DNA of 64,000 bases from Paenibacillus swuensis (GCF_001644605.1 NZ_CP011388.1:4755501-4819500), one strand, 5' to 3'; counted from the first letter of the stretch, positions 44,925 to 54,038 are shown. Notes: a model not told the origin generated them from the letters alone. Program-made: numbers and translations.

Positions 44925-46061
44925 TTGCCTCAACCTGTGCTAGGCATCATGACCTTGTACCTGAACAACCGTAAATATATTGAGGAACGCTCTGTGTTTC
45001 AAAAAATGATCGTCGCCGGCAACGGGCTGGGCCTGGCTTCGTTCGTCTTTACACCGGAAGATATTGATCGTTCCCGCAATCTGATTAACGCTCAATTCTA
45101 TGATACAAGCAAAGCGCGCTGGACCCGGAAGTGGACTTCGTTTCCCACCCTGATTTTCGACCGATGCAGATACCAGCCGAATAAGAGGTTTCATCAGCTT
45201 CAGAATTTTCGTAAAACCTATCCCAAGTTGGTCTATTTGAACCGTCCGATCTCCAACAAATGGGTCATCTACGAAATTATGATGAAGAACAGCCGCATTC
45301 GTCCTCACTTGCCCGAGACCAAGCTATGTATGCGGGTCAAGGACGTGACTGACTTTCTGGGAAGATACAATCTCGTCTATCTGAAGCCGAAGAACGGCAC
45401 CGGGGGACGGGGCATCCTGCGAATTGAGCGAATGACAAATCAGATCTATCTGATTCAAGGAAGAGATCACAACCGCAAAATTATAACACCTCAGCGCGTA
45501 ACCCGCAGCCAAATTACCGAACGATTAAAGAACTGGCAGTTACCGGGTCGTTACCTCATTCAACAAGGCATTCAGTTGAAACTGAAAGACGGACGGGTTC
45601 ACGATTACCGCCTGCTTATTCAGAAGAACGGAACAGGCAACTGGGAAGTGACCGGTTGTGCCGGCCGAATCGGCGCCCACCGCAGCATCACCTCCAATCT
45701 CCACGGCGGAGGTCAAGCGGTGAAGATGGATGATCTGTTAGGCCGTTGGTTCGACAACGAAGATAAAATTAGAGAAGTTAAGCAAACCGCGGATGATCTT
45801 GCTTTGGAAGTTTCCCATTTTGTCGAAGACAAGTACGGCAAGCTGTGTGAGCTGGCGTTAGACCTGGCCATTGACAAAGAGGGGCATGTCTGGCTGCTTG
45901 AGATCAATCCCAAGCCGGCACGCGAAGTATTCAAGCAAATCGGTGAGAGCGACACCTACACCAAGGCCATCTCACGACCTATGGAATATGCGCTGTGGCT
46001 CTACCGTCAGAAGAAGGCGGCTAAAGTGGCCGCTTCCGCCAAACGGAAAGGAATGAAATAA
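44925..46061 (+). CDS. YheC/YheD-family ATP-grasp protein, short YheC type, copy 5 (378 aa)
   Basis: Core only (PVLGIMTLYLNNRKYIEERS). Motifs: VYLKPKNGTGGRGILRI, HDYRLLIQKNGTGNWEV, SITSNLHGGG and CELALDLAIDKEGHVWLLEINPKPAR. The tail is basic (RQKKAAKVAASAKRKGMK). TTG 44925 is preferred because GGGTG lies 6 bases before it; GTG 44916 overlapping the previous stop is the alternative. The junction GGTGAATCCGTTG closely matches the one before copy 2 (GGTGAAACCGATG), which suggests a duplicated gene boundary. Last gene of the operon. Confidence 0.85.
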   Translation: MPQPVLGIMTLYLNNRKYIEERSVFQKMIVAGNGLGLASFVFTPEDIDRSRNLINAQFYDTSKARWTRKWTSFPTLIFDRCRYQPNKRFHQLQNFRKTYPKLVYLNRPISNKWVIYEIMMKNSRIRPHLPETKLCMRVKDVTDFLGRYNLVYLKPKNGTGGRGILRIERMTNQIYLIQGRDHNRKIITPQRVTRSQITERLKNWQLPGRYLIQQGIQLKLKDGRVHDYRLLIQKNGTGNWEVTGCAGRIGAHRSITSNLHGGGQAVKMDDLLGRWFDNEDKIREVKQTADDLALEVSHFVEDKYGKLCELALDLAIDKEGHVWLLEINPKPAREVFKQIGESDTYTKAISRPMEYALWLYRQKKAAKVAASAKRKGMK

Positions 46062-46110
46062 TTAAGCGATCCCTGACCGAATCACCTGCGGACAGAATGT
46101 AAGGTGCCGG

Positions 46111-46130
46111 CCCGGCCGGTACCGGTCGGG
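46111..46130. terminator. Palindrome after the ATP-grasp operon, possible terminator
   Basis: CCCGGCCG-GTAC-CGGTCGGG is a near-perfect GC-rich palindrome flanked by TGTAA and TTACA. It has no T-tract, so termination is uncertain. Confidence 0.5.
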
Positions 46131-46146
46131 TTACATACTTGAACAA

Positions 46147-46175
46147 AGAAAAAACCTGCAGAACGTGTCTGCAGG
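46147..46175 (-). terminator. Terminator of the CNNM/CorC-type gene
   Basis: CCTGCAG and CTGCAGG pair around AACGTGT, followed on the minus strand by TTTTTTCTTTG. It lies about 100 bases past the stop codon. Confidence 0.75.
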
Positions 46176-46278
46176 CCGTCAAGGAATTTATATATCATTA
46201 AAAGGGGGGTTGCTATAACTATACCCACTTAATATTAAATGAACATGAATGAAATATTACATTCTTGTTACAGCAGGA

Positions 46279-47613
46279 TTATAAGTCTTTTACAGGTTTC
46301 TTATCCTTCTGATAGATATGGACACGCAATATTCTCAACCGGTCCATTTCAGCCGCTTCAAATACATAATTACCTACTTCCACCTTGCGATTCTCTTCCA
46401 AGTTACCCTCCAACTGTTTGAACATCCAGCCTCCGATGGAGTCTACCTCTTCATCCTCCATATGCAGTCCGAACATATCATTCACTTCCTCGAGCAGCGT
46501 GCGCCCTTCTACCGAAGTGATATGATCCAGAACTTCGATACTCGGACGATAGCCTTTATCGAACTCGTCATGAATCTCGCCTACGATTTCCTCCAGAATT
46601 TCCTCGGTTGTTAACATTCCGGCGGTACCTCCGTACTCGTCCACAACAATGGCCAGCTGAGACGCCTTGCGTTGCATTAATTTCAACACCTGGCTGATCT
46701 CCATGGATTCCGGAACATTGAGAATGGGACGAACCATGGAACGGATATCGGGATTGCTCGTTAAGTCCGTTGTGAGCATATCCGTAATGTGCACAAATCC
46801 GATAATATCATCCTTGTCCTCATGGGCTACAGGATATCGGGTATGTTTGGTCGCATAAACCGTACGCAAGTTTTCTTCAAATGGAACCGAGGTATACAAG
46901 CATTCCATATCTGTTCGCGGTAACATCACTTCCCGCGCAAGGCGCTCACTGAACTCGAAGATATTATCAACAAGCCTCATCTCATCTTTGTCAATATGAC
47001 CGGTCTTGGCGCTCTGTGTGACCAGAATTCGAATTTCTTCCTCCGTATGGGCGGCTTCATGCTCGCTTGCAGGCTCCACACCGAAAAGTTTAAGCAAGCG
47101 GTTCGCGGCTCCGTTCAGAAACCATATAGCCGGCATGAACAGTTTGTAGAACAACATTAACGGTCCGGAAAGCCAAAGCGAAGTCAATTCAGACTTCTGA
47201 ATGGCCAACGATTTAGGAGCCAGCTCCCCGATGACGATGTGTAAGAAGGTAATGACCAGGAACGCGATGGCAAAGGAGATGGTATGCATCCAGGAACTTG
47301 TCATATCGAAACCGAATTTATGGAACAGCGGTTCCACAATCAATTCATTAATGGCAGGTTCCCCTACCCAACCCAGTCCCAGGGAAGCCAACGTGATCCC
47401 AAGTTGCGTAGCGGATAAATAAGCATCCAGCTTCTTGTTCACCGTTAATGCATACTTCGCGCGTTTGTTTCCCTCATTCACCAGTTGGGTTAAACGAGAC
47501 TGACGAACCTTTACCAACGAGAATTCCGCAGCCACAAAAAATCCGTTCAGTAATACAAGAAATAGGACCAAACTTAAATTTAGCGCAATCTTTCCCCATT
47601 CAAAATGTTCCAA
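46279..47613 (-). CDS. Hemolysin-type CNNM/CorC membrane protein with CBS pair (444 aa)
   Basis: DUF21/CNNM membrane domain at about 1-200 (LVLFLVLLNGFFVAAEFSLVKVRQSRL, TQLGITLASLGLGWVGEPAI), a CBS pair at about 215-340 (MLPRTDMECLYTSVPFEENL, ASQLAIVVDEYGGTAGMLT), and a C-terminal CorC_HlyC domain (about 355-435, DEEVDSIGGWMFKQLEG). Relatives such as Bacillus YhdP/MpfA export magnesium; hemolysin names are historical. It lies 18 bases behind the yfkAB gene on the same strand and is probably co-transcribed. Confidence 0.86.
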   Translation of the reverse strand: MEHFEWGKIALNLSLVLFLVLLNGFFVAAEFSLVKVRQSRLTQLVNEGNKRAKYALTVNKKLDAYLSATQLGITLASLGLGWVGEPAINELIVEPLFHKFGFDMTSSWMHTISFAIAFLVITFLHIVIGELAPKSLAIQKSELTSLWLSGPLMLFYKLFMPAIWFLNGAANRLLKLFGVEPASEHEAAHTEEEIRILVTQSAKTGHIDKDEMRLVDNIFEFSERLAREVMLPRTDMECLYTSVPFEENLRTVYATKHTRYPVAHEDKDDIIGFVHITDMLTTDLTSNPDIRSMVRPILNVPESMEISQVLKLMQRKASQLAIVVDEYGGTAGMLTTEEILEEIVGEIHDEFDKGYRPSIEVLDHITSVEGRTLLEEVNDMFGLHMEDEEVDSIGGWMFKQLEGNLEENRKVEVGNYVFEAAEMDRLRILRVHIYQKDKKPVKDL

Positions 47614-47631
47614 GTCGCATTACCCCTAACT

Positions 47632-48765
47632 TTAAGCGAAGATCGCTTTTCTCGATTTGAAATCCACCGATTTGTAATAGGCATCCGCAACTAGCAGGTT
47701 TGGACCGCAGCAATTCGCGGCAGGGCAATGACAATCCACAGTCTGACCTACCGGGTGAGCGAGCCAGCGGTCGAATATGCTGTCCAGACTCTCATCGGAT
47801 ATGTTGCCGAATGACGGCATGTCCGCGAAATCAGTGACGAATACATCCCCGTTAAACAGATTCAGGTTCAGCCGGTTTCGCCCGTCCGGATCGTTGCGAA
47901 CGGTTACGTTCGGTGTTTGTTTTAACTTATTAAGCAATTTTTGATCATCTTGAAACGGATTGCATGCAAAAAAGGGCAGCGTACCGAATAACATCCACAA
48001 TTCAGGACGGCGCTCATCCAGTAAACGATCAACTGCGTTACGGATTTGATCCAGCGTCAACAGGGGTAATCCAGCCGCAAACGAGCTTGGATACATCGGA
48101 TGCACTTCATGCCGCCCACAGCCCATCTCATGAATCAGCCTGTGAATATCGACTAACTTATCATGCGTTCTGTAATTAATCATCGATTCAGCCGAAACGA
48201 ACATACCCTCACGGCTCAGTTTCGTCGTATTTTCCACCATACGCTCATAAAGCTTCGCAGCGGCTGTCAGTTTCACTTCATGCCCGCTGTTGGCAAATCC
48301 AACTTCATGGAAGTGTTCGGCATTTAAATAATTAAAGGAAATATGCATCACATCGAGCCAAGGCAGCATGGATTCATACCGGCTATAGTCAAGGGTGACA
48401 TTCGAATTCAGCTGGGATTTAATGCCGCGTTCCTTAGCGTATTTCAGAATCGGTAAAATATACTGGTCTACGGTTGTTTTATCATAAGACGGCTCGCCGC
48501 CGGTAATACTGATCGTTTCCAAATGCTCCACTTGATCCAGTTTATCCAAGATCAGCTTCAGAGGGAGTTTAGCGCCTTCCCGCATCGTTAAGGAATCCCC
48601 TACCGCACAGTGCTCACAGCGCATGTTACACAGATTGGTTATGGTCATTTCAACGGAAGTTAGAACATGTTTGCCGTATTTGCGGAGGGAAACGATGGGG
48701 TCCCACGGATCATTTTCAGGAGAAACAGGCCACGCTGTCGGATATAGTAATGATGGATTATTCAT
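47632..48765 (-). CDS. yfkAB: Radical SAM / CxCxxxxC-motif protein YfkAB (377 aa)
   Basis: Radical SAM enzyme. The cluster cysteines are in TNLCNMRCEHCAVGD (CxxxCxxC) and the GGE motif in SITGGEPSYD binds the SAM amine. Near the C-terminus CHCPAANCCGPN gives the extra CxCxxxxC motif that names the YfkAB family and probably binds a second cluster. Substrate is unknown. In Bacillus subtilis 168 the gene is split into yfkA and yfkB by a frameshift; here it is intact. It is followed by the CNNM-type transporter gene after 18 bases. Confidence 0.85.
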   Translation of the reverse strand: MNNPSLLYPTAWPVSPENDPWDPIVSLRKYGKHVLTSVEMTITNLCNMRCEHCAVGDSLTMREGAKLPLKLILDKLDQVEHLETISITGGEPSYDKTTVDQYILPILKYAKERGIKSQLNSNVTLDYSRYESMLPWLDVMHISFNYLNAEHFHEVGFANSGHEVKLTAAAKLYERMVENTTKLSREGMFVSAESMINYRTHDKLVDIHRLIHEMGCGRHEVHPMYPSSFAAGLPLLTLDQIRNAVDRLLDERRPELWMLFGTLPFFACNPFQDDQKLLNKLKQTPNVTVRNDPDGRNRLNLNLFNGDVFVTDFADMPSFGNISDESLDSIFDRWLAHPVGQTVDCHCPAANCCGPNLLVADAYYKSVDFKSRKAIFA

Positions 48766-48901
48766 AATAGGGAAGGCACCTGACTTTACATTATATTGCC
48801 CGATCTTTCGCCAAGACGGTTATCTTGTATTGTATCGTTCTGAAGGTAATGAAAGCAAGCAGGGGGAAGGAAGAGGGAAATTTGTATCTTTTGGGAACAC
48901 A

Positions 48902-48936
48902 ATAAAAAGCCCCGCAACCGCGTTCGGCTGCAAGAC
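48902..48936 (-). terminator. Terminator of the first HD-GYP gene
   Basis: GTCTTGCAGCCG and CGGTTGCGGGGC form a 12-bp stem (with G-T pairs) around AACG, followed by TTTTTAT. Confidence 0.8.
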
Positions 48937-48945
48937 TATAGGTTG

Positions 48946-50040
48946 TTACACGAATTGATCATTGACCTGGGCGATCATGACATTCAAGTTTTTGGAGAGA
49001 TCGATTTCATACATCTGCTTCAGATCTTGCCCCTCGGCGTCTTGCAAAACACGGATAATCGGCCTTTGAGGGAAAGAGGAGTTGATATCCACGACCACAC
49101 CCTTCTCGCCGCTATGCAGCATCACGGACACACCGACCGGATAGAGCGCCACCTTATCCCGAAACGCTTCTAATTTACTTTGCTCATATAGCGTTCCCGA
49201 TCCTGTATACAGCATTTCCATCGCTTGATGCGGCAACATCGCCTTCCGATAGACCCGGTGCGAGATCATGGCGTCATACGAATCAACCAATCCGATCCAC
49301 TTGGCATAGTCATGGATATCTTCGCCGCCGATCCCCCGCGGATATCCCGTTCCGTTCATTCTTTCGTGATGTTGAAACGCGCAATGCGCCGATAACAAAG
49401 GTATGTTAGGTTCATCCTTCAGTATTCGAAAGCCAAGTTCAGCATGCTTCTTCATCGTCTCGAATTCGGATTCGGACAACGCGTGAGGTTTGTGGAGAAT
49501 TTCTACAGGGATCTTCGTCTTGCCGACATCGTGGAGCAACGCACCGAGACCCAACGTCATCAGTTCCTCCCGGTTGTAACCGTCCGCCATACCCAACATC
49601 GTGGAATAGATACACACATTTAATGAATGTTCATACAGGTACAGATCTGTGATACTCATATTCGTAAGCATAATCATAGCGTCCTTATGGCTGCCCAGAT
49701 CATCAATCAGTACCTGCATCACATTGCGAAAGTCCTTGCCCATCGTAGGTTGAACTACATTCCGCTTACGTCCCGCTTCATCCATGATCCGCTTAAAATT
49801 ACTGCGGATTTCAAACATCACCCGCCTGCGGGTGTCATCCGAAATTAAATCCGGAATCGTCACGTCCTCTGTTCGCGCGTCCGCTATATAGATATAGGCG
49901 ATTCCCATTTGTTCCAGCCGTCGGATGAGTCCTCCTGTAAGCTCGACTTGCTCGCTAAGAAGAACTAAACCTTCCTCATTGTAAATCTTCCTGCCTAGTT
50001 TCATACCGGGTTCACATCTATGTATAGGGATTAATCGCAT
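48946..50040 (-). CDS. HD-GYP domain protein, probable c-di-GMP phosphodiesterase (364 aa)
   Basis: An N-terminal beta-rich region (about 1-130, MRLIPIHRCEPGMKLGRKIY) resembles the DUF3391-like part of HD-GYP proteins. The HD-GYP domain follows: YEHSLNVCIYSTMLG, ALLHDVGKTKIP (metal H-D), HHERMNGTGYPRGIGG (the GYP motif) and DSYDAMISHRVYRK. A C-terminal ~60-residue beta tail (GVSVMLHSGEKGVVVDIN) looks like a small barrel. ATG 50040 has GGAGAG before it. HD-GYP enzymes hydrolyse cyclic dinucleotides; the ligands are all present. A paralog lies 4 kb away. Confidence 0.85.
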   Translation of the reverse strand: MRLIPIHRCEPGMKLGRKIYNEEGLVLLSEQVELTGGLIRRLEQMGIAYIYIADARTEDVTIPDLISDDTRRRVMFEIRSNFKRIMDEAGRKRNVVQPTMGKDFRNVMQVLIDDLGSHKDAMIMLTNMSITDLYLYEHSLNVCIYSTMLGMADGYNREELMTLGLGALLHDVGKTKIPVEILHKPHALSESEFETMKKHAELGFRILKDEPNIPLLSAHCAFQHHERMNGTGYPRGIGGEDIHDYAKWIGLVDSYDAMISHRVYRKAMLPHQAMEMLYTGSGTLYEQSKLEAFRDKVALYPVGVSVMLHSGEKGVVVDINSSFPQRPIIRVLQDAEGQDLKQMYEIDLSKNLNVMIAQVNDQFV

Positions 50041-50181
50041 TACCGGTCTCTCCATCCAAAAAAAACATATTATAAGTATTTCTTATTTGATTTAAATGTA
50101 AAGCAAACATTGGAAAGAAGCAACTAAAAAACCGCATCTTTCGACACGGTTCTTAGGTCTTATTTTGAAGTTTAGCGCATG

Positions 50182-51627
50182 TTAAGACCCATCTATTGGT
50201 ATAAAATTCTGATTATGGGATTCGAGCAGCGCTTGGGGATTCTGAATTTCCGCTGCCAGCACGTCCCTGAGAAATTCCGGCAATTGAAATTGCAAATCCT
50301 TCCCCTGACTTAAGCTCAGATAGCCGATGCGAAACGTGAACATATCGATGGTGCCGACTTTGTAGTCCTTGTCTTCGTTCAACAGCTCATCTCCTACGCG
50401 AATGGACGTAATACGGTTGCCTTCAGGGCCACGCGGATTATAACGGATCGTCAGGCCTGAAACCGCCAGCGTGCCGAGCACCTTCCCGCGGAAGCCGAAA
50501 CCCCGGATCTCCTTCCCTGTAAAGGCGGGAAGGAGGCATTCCTCGAGCGACCGTCGCAGATCGCGGCCGCTCAGAAGCATGCTGCACGGGTTGATCGGCC
50601 CCGGGCAGATCGCGTGCAGCGTCGCTGCGGTGACCGGGCCCGCCGGCAGCCCGGCCAGCAGCTGTCCGGCGTTGACGAGGCCGATTTCGGCGCCCGTCCA
50701 ACGCCGGAGGCCCGCCGCGAGCAAGTTGCCTAGCGGAGACTCCCTGTGCCACTCCAGTGGCACAGGGACGTCCAGCGCGGCAACGACGCCGCCCAAGGCG
50801 GCCTCGCCGCGGGCCCGGCCGGCGGCGATGGCCGCCGCTGCGCGGGCGGCCGGTTCGGGCGCGCCGGCAAAGCCGTCGACTTCGATGCACGACCCGCCCG
50901 TGTAAGACACGCGGCGGGTCGTTCGATCGAAGGAGAACTCGGCTTTGCCGACGTACTGCCCGAACTTGCCCGCGCCGCAGACGGCGGCGCCGCCGATGCG
51001 CAGCGGCGGATCCAGTACGTGGTGCGTATGGGCGCCGAGGATGCAGTCGATGCCGGGAATGATCCCGGCCATCTCTTCGTCTTCGCGGATGCCCAAATGC
51101 GACAGCACCACGATCAGATCCGCCTGCGGGCGAAGCAGGGCCGTCAGCTCCCGCACGGTGTCCAGCGGATCGCTCACAGCCCAGCCCAAAGCCTCGTAGA
51201 ACGGCGAGAACGCCGCCGTTACGCCGATCAGCGCAACCCGGATCCCGCCTTTATCGACCAGGCGGTACGGCTCCACCCATGCGGGCGGGAGCCCGGTTTC
51301 AAGCTCTGTGAGATTCGCGCAGAGCACGGGAAACCGGGTTCGCCCTTCGTAGGCTTCTCTCAGTTCCTCACGGGTAAACGTGAGTCCTTCGTTGTTGCCG
51401 AGCGTCACGGCTTCATATCCTGTAAGGTTCATCAACTCAATGTTTGCGGCTCCGCCCGTCCCCTCGGTTTCGACGCGGGACCGATCCATATGGTCCCCGA
51501 TATCCAGCACCAGAAGCTCTTCCGGCGCGTAATGCTGCTTATAGTAACCCACCACGCCGGCAATGCCGGGCATCTGTTCGAAGTGGCTATGTATATCATT
51601 CGTATGCAGCACAATCAATCGTTGCAT
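50182..51627 (-). CDS. yunD: YunD-like bifunctional metallophosphatase / 5'-nucleotidase family protein (481 aa)
   Basis: N-terminal calcineurin-like domain with the two-metal ligands in HTNDIHSHF, DIGDHMDRS, LGNNEG, LSHLGI and GAHTHH. The C-terminal 5'-nucleotidase domain has PLGNLLAAGLRRWTGAEIGLVNAGQLL, then GFRGKVLGTLAVSGLTIRYN. No signal peptide is visible, as in Bacillus YunD, so it is cytoplasmic. AAGGGAG lies 11 bases before ATG 51627; the frame is open 27 bases further. The middle section is very GC-rich and alanine-rich (AARAAAAIAAGRARGEAALG). It follows moaA and a small gene on the same strand. Confidence 0.83.
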   Translation of the reverse strand: MQRLIVLHTNDIHSHFEQMPGIAGVVGYYKQHYAPEELLVLDIGDHMDRSRVETEGTGGAANIELMNLTGYEAVTLGNNEGLTFTREELREAYEGRTRFPVLCANLTELETGLPPAWVEPYRLVDKGGIRVALIGVTAAFSPFYEALGWAVSDPLDTVRELTALLRPQADLIVVLSHLGIREDEEMAGIIPGIDCILGAHTHHVLDPPLRIGGAAVCGAGKFGQYVGKAEFSFDRTTRRVSYTGGSCIEVDGFAGAPEPAARAAAAIAAGRARGEAALGGVVAALDVPVPLEWHRESPLGNLLAAGLRRWTGAEIGLVNAGQLLAGLPAGPVTAATLHAICPGPINPCSMLLSGRDLRRSLEECLLPAFTGKEIRGFGFRGKVLGTLAVSGLTIRYNPRGPEGNRITSIRVGDELLNEDKDYKVGTIDMFTFRIGYLSLSQGKDLQFQLPEFLRDVLAAEIQNPQALLESHNQNFIPIDGS

Positions 51628-51662
51628 AGATACCGGCACTCCCTTCGCAAGCACACCTTGAA

Positions 51663-52127
51663 TCAGCCTTTATAGCGTAATTGTTCTAGGGTTACCTCAT
51701 TCTTGTATCCGTATGTGGCTGCTTCGCCCAATTGCTTGTCGCGGGCAAACCGAATATCCACAACACTCTTTACATTCAGGCAGGCACTGCTTCCGTTAGG
51801 GACATAAAGACGGATCGGAAAACCCTTCTGCAGCGGTTTGCCGTCTTGCTCGTACAGAATGGAAGCCATATCCAGCTCATGCCATGGAATGATTGCTTGA
51901 AACTCATCCTCGGCTTCCACAATCAAGTGCGTCGGTCCATCAGCCCCTTCACCTTCACCTTGGCCTTCTCCTGCCCAGACCGCGTACCAGCTCCTTAAAT
52001 CGAAAGCGCGTCCGCGCGCTTTACGTACCCGCTCTTCCAGATTGATATGACGCGGCGCTTGCCCGACAAGATCCTCCACCGAACACGTCATATCCTTCCC
52101 GCCATCTTCACGAACACGAATGGCCAT
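51663..52127 (-). CDS. Small molybdopterin-oxidoreductase-like protein (154 aa)
   Basis: The C-terminal half (IPWHELDMASILYEQDGKPL, FPIRLYVPNGSSACLNVKSV) looks like the end of the sulfite-oxidase-type molybdopterin domain, where G.P.RL.VP and a KSV stretch are conserved. At 154 residues it lacks the cofactor-binding N-terminal part and its cysteine. It is therefore either a regulatory relative or a reduced version. GGAGG lies 11 bases before the ATG. The gene lies between moaA and yunD, so a link to molybdenum cofactor is plausible but unproven. Confidence 0.55.
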   Translation of the reverse strand: MAIRVREDGGKDMTCSVEDLVGQAPRHINLEERVRKARGRAFDLRSWYAVWAGEGQGEGEGADGPTHLIVEAEDEFQAIIPWHELDMASILYEQDGKPLQKGFPIRLYVPNGSSACLNVKSVVDIRFARDKQLGEAATYGYKNEVTLEQLRYKG

Positions 52128-52148
52128 AGCTTAATAAACCTCCTTCAA

Positions 52149-53150
52149 TTATCCGCCGATTTGTGACATCCGCCGATCCGTCGGCTGATGGCTCTGATTC
52201 TCGTCCGCCAGCTTGGCGGCCATCTCATGGTTTAAAGGCTTGATGTCCAACGCCTTCATGAACAGTTGCTTTAAAGCTTCCTCATCCCCGATCAATGGCC
52301 TTACATTAAGCTCGTCTACCCAATATAAACAGGGCTTCAGACTACCGTCCGCCGTCAACCTGAGCCGGTTGCAGCGCTCGCAGAAATGATTGCTGACAGG
52401 ATGAATTAATCCAAATGTGCCTTGAGCCCCTTGAATCTGATAGTCCTCGGAAGGGCCGTTTCCTTGTAAATCATTAATTCTGGCAAAATGGTGACCCTGG
52501 TCCTCCGCGATTTCCATTACTCTGGACAGAGGCAGATAATGCTTCTTCCAATTCTCATCCGCGTGACCGATCGGCATATATTCAATGAACCGCACATGAA
52601 GCGGTTCGTTCAAGGACAGCTCCAGAAACTTGGCAATTTCATTCTCATTGATACCCTTTAGCAACACGCAATTAATCTTAATCGGATGAAATCCCGCCCG
52701 CGCCGCGGCCTCAATGCCCCGAATGACTTTATCCAAACCGCCGTTTCGGGAAATCATCCTGAACTTGGACGGATCAAGCGTATCCAGCGAGATGTTCACC
52801 CGGTTCAAACCGGCTGCTTTAAGCGCCTCCGCTTTCTTCTCAAGCAGAATGCCGTTGGTTGTCATAGCTATGTCATCTATGCCCGGTATTGCGGCAAGTT
52901 TCGCGATTAACAGCTCAATATCTTTACGAATTAACGGTTCGCCTCCGGTAATCCTCAGTTTACGGATACCCATAGAAGCACCCGTCTTTACAACCGCTTC
53001 AATTTCTTCAAAGCTCATCACATGTTCGGATTCGAGAAAATCCAACCCTTCCTCCGGCATGCAGTAGACGCAACGTAAATTGCATTGATCCGTTACCGAG
53101 ATCCTTAAATAGTTATGAATTCTTCCGAACCGATCGATCATTTCGTTCAT
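52149..53150 (-). CDS. moaA: GTP 3',8-cyclase MoaA (333 aa)
   Basis: Radical SAM enzyme for the first step of molybdenum cofactor synthesis, GTP to 3',8-cyclo-GTP. The N-terminal cluster motif is TDQCNLRCVYCMP, and the C-terminal cluster cysteines are in CERCNRLRLTADGSLKPCL. GGEPLIRKD is the SAM-binding GGE region. The usual C-terminal GG is present (SQIGG). GGTGAT precedes the ATG. It is divergent from moaD-moaE, so the gap of about 107 bases probably drives both; I saw no molybdenum cofactor riboswitch there. Confidence 0.95.
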   Translation of the reverse strand: MNEMIDRFGRIHNYLRISVTDQCNLRCVYCMPEEGLDFLESEHVMSFEEIEAVVKTGASMGIRKLRITGGEPLIRKDIELLIAKLAAIPGIDDIAMTTNGILLEKKAEALKAAGLNRVNISLDTLDPSKFRMISRNGGLDKVIRGIEAAARAGFHPIKINCVLLKGINENEIAKFLELSLNEPLHVRFIEYMPIGHADENWKKHYLPLSRVMEIAEDQGHHFARINDLQGNGPSEDYQIQGAQGTFGLIHPVSNHFCERCNRLRLTADGSLKPCLYWVDELNVRPLIGDEEALKQLFMKALDIKPLNHEMAAKLADENQSHQPTDRRMSQIGG

Positions 53151-53257
53151 CTTTCATCACCGCTTTTTGTAAGTATAGAGTTCAGTATAGCATAACATTT
53201 AGCGGGTAATTATGGTATGCTTATGTCAGATTTACTCCAAAAAGAGAGGGACGAATC

Positions 53258-53512
53258 ATGCAATTACGCATACAATTATTCGCGGGTCTTACCGAGCAGA
53301 TCGGAGCTTCAACTATAGATGTTTCAATCACGGACCGGGATACGGAGCTGACATCCGCAGGACTTATGCGGCTGTTGTCGCAGAAATACCCGCAGGCCGC
53401 CTCCCTGCTGGCTTCATCGTTTGTTGCCGTGAATCAGGCTTACGCCGATCAAGAGCAGCGAATTCATGAGGGGGATGAAATTGCCGTCATTCCGCCCGTG
53501 TCGGGAGGTTAA
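53258..53512 (+). CDS. moaD: Molybdopterin synthase sulfur carrier subunit MoaD (84 aa)
   Basis: Ubiquitin-like protein. The N-terminal QLRIQLFAGLTEQIG and the end GDEIAVIPPVSGG, with the terminal Gly-Gly that carries the thiocarboxylate, are typical. It gives sulfur to precursor Z together with MoaE. GAGAGGGA lies before the ATG. moaE starts 3 bases after its stop, so the two synthase subunits are coupled. Confidence 0.92.
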   Translation: MQLRIQLFAGLTEQIGASTIDVSITDRDTELTSAGLMRLLSQKYPQAASLLASSFVAVNQAYADQEQRIHEGDEIAVIPPVSGG

Positions 53513-53514
53513 AC

Positions 53515-53949
53515 ATGATGTATTTCATTAACGATTCGCCCATACAGGTGCAAGATGTGGCAGCTAAAGTAGCTCACCCCGACCATGGCGCATCCCTGTT
53601 GTTCATAGGTTCAACGCGGGAATACACCCATGGAAAGCGCACCGTACTGTTGGAATACGAGGCCTATATTCCAATGGCATTAAGCACATTAAGCCAGATT
53701 GGCAAAGAAGTTGCTGAACGCTGGGACGGCGCTTTATGCGCGATTACGCACCGGATCGGTCCCGTTGGTATCAAGGACATCTCCGTAGTGATTGCCGTCT
53801 CCGCCCCCCACCGTGACGCATGTTACGAAGCAAGCCGCTATGCCATTGAGCGATTGAAACAGATTGTTCCTATTTGGAAAAAGGAAATATGGGAAGACGG
53901 TTCCGAATGGAAAGGTCATCAGCTCGGACCTTGGAACCCCCTGAGTTAG
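53515..53949 (+). CDS. moaE: Molybdopterin synthase catalytic subunit MoaE (144 aa)
   Basis: Large subunit of molybdopterin synthase. Family features: GASLLFIGSTREYTHGKRTVLLEYEAY, ITHRIGPVGIKDISVVIAVSAPHRDACYEA, and the catalytic lysine region PIWKKEIWEDGSEW. GGAGG of the ribosome site overlaps the end of moaD. No terminator is seen directly after the stop. Together with moaA it leaves moaB/moaC, moeA and others to be found elsewhere. Confidence 0.93.
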   Translation: MMYFINDSPIQVQDVAAKVAHPDHGASLLFIGSTREYTHGKRTVLLEYEAYIPMALSTLSQIGKEVAERWDGALCAITHRIGPVGIKDISVVIAVSAPHRDACYEASRYAIERLKQIVPIWKKEIWEDGSEWKGHQLGPWNPLS

Positions 53950-54038
53950 CATTCCATTCTGCAAACGGTGTCACATATTGTAATAAAAAGAATGTGCTGA
54001 TATGATAATTTTATTAAGTGCGGAAACGGGGCGGTCCG

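Noticed and set aside
46062-46278. A small gene between the ATP-grasp operon and the CNNM gene
   Set aside because: No frame with a ribosome site was found; the gap holds a palindrome and a terminator hairpin only.
50746-51675. 309-codon frame opposite yunD
   Set aside because: GC-rich shadow frame with no recognisable domain.
53151-53257. Molybdenum cofactor riboswitch between moaA and moaD
   Set aside because: Only about 107 bases between divergent starts, with no extended stem structure.
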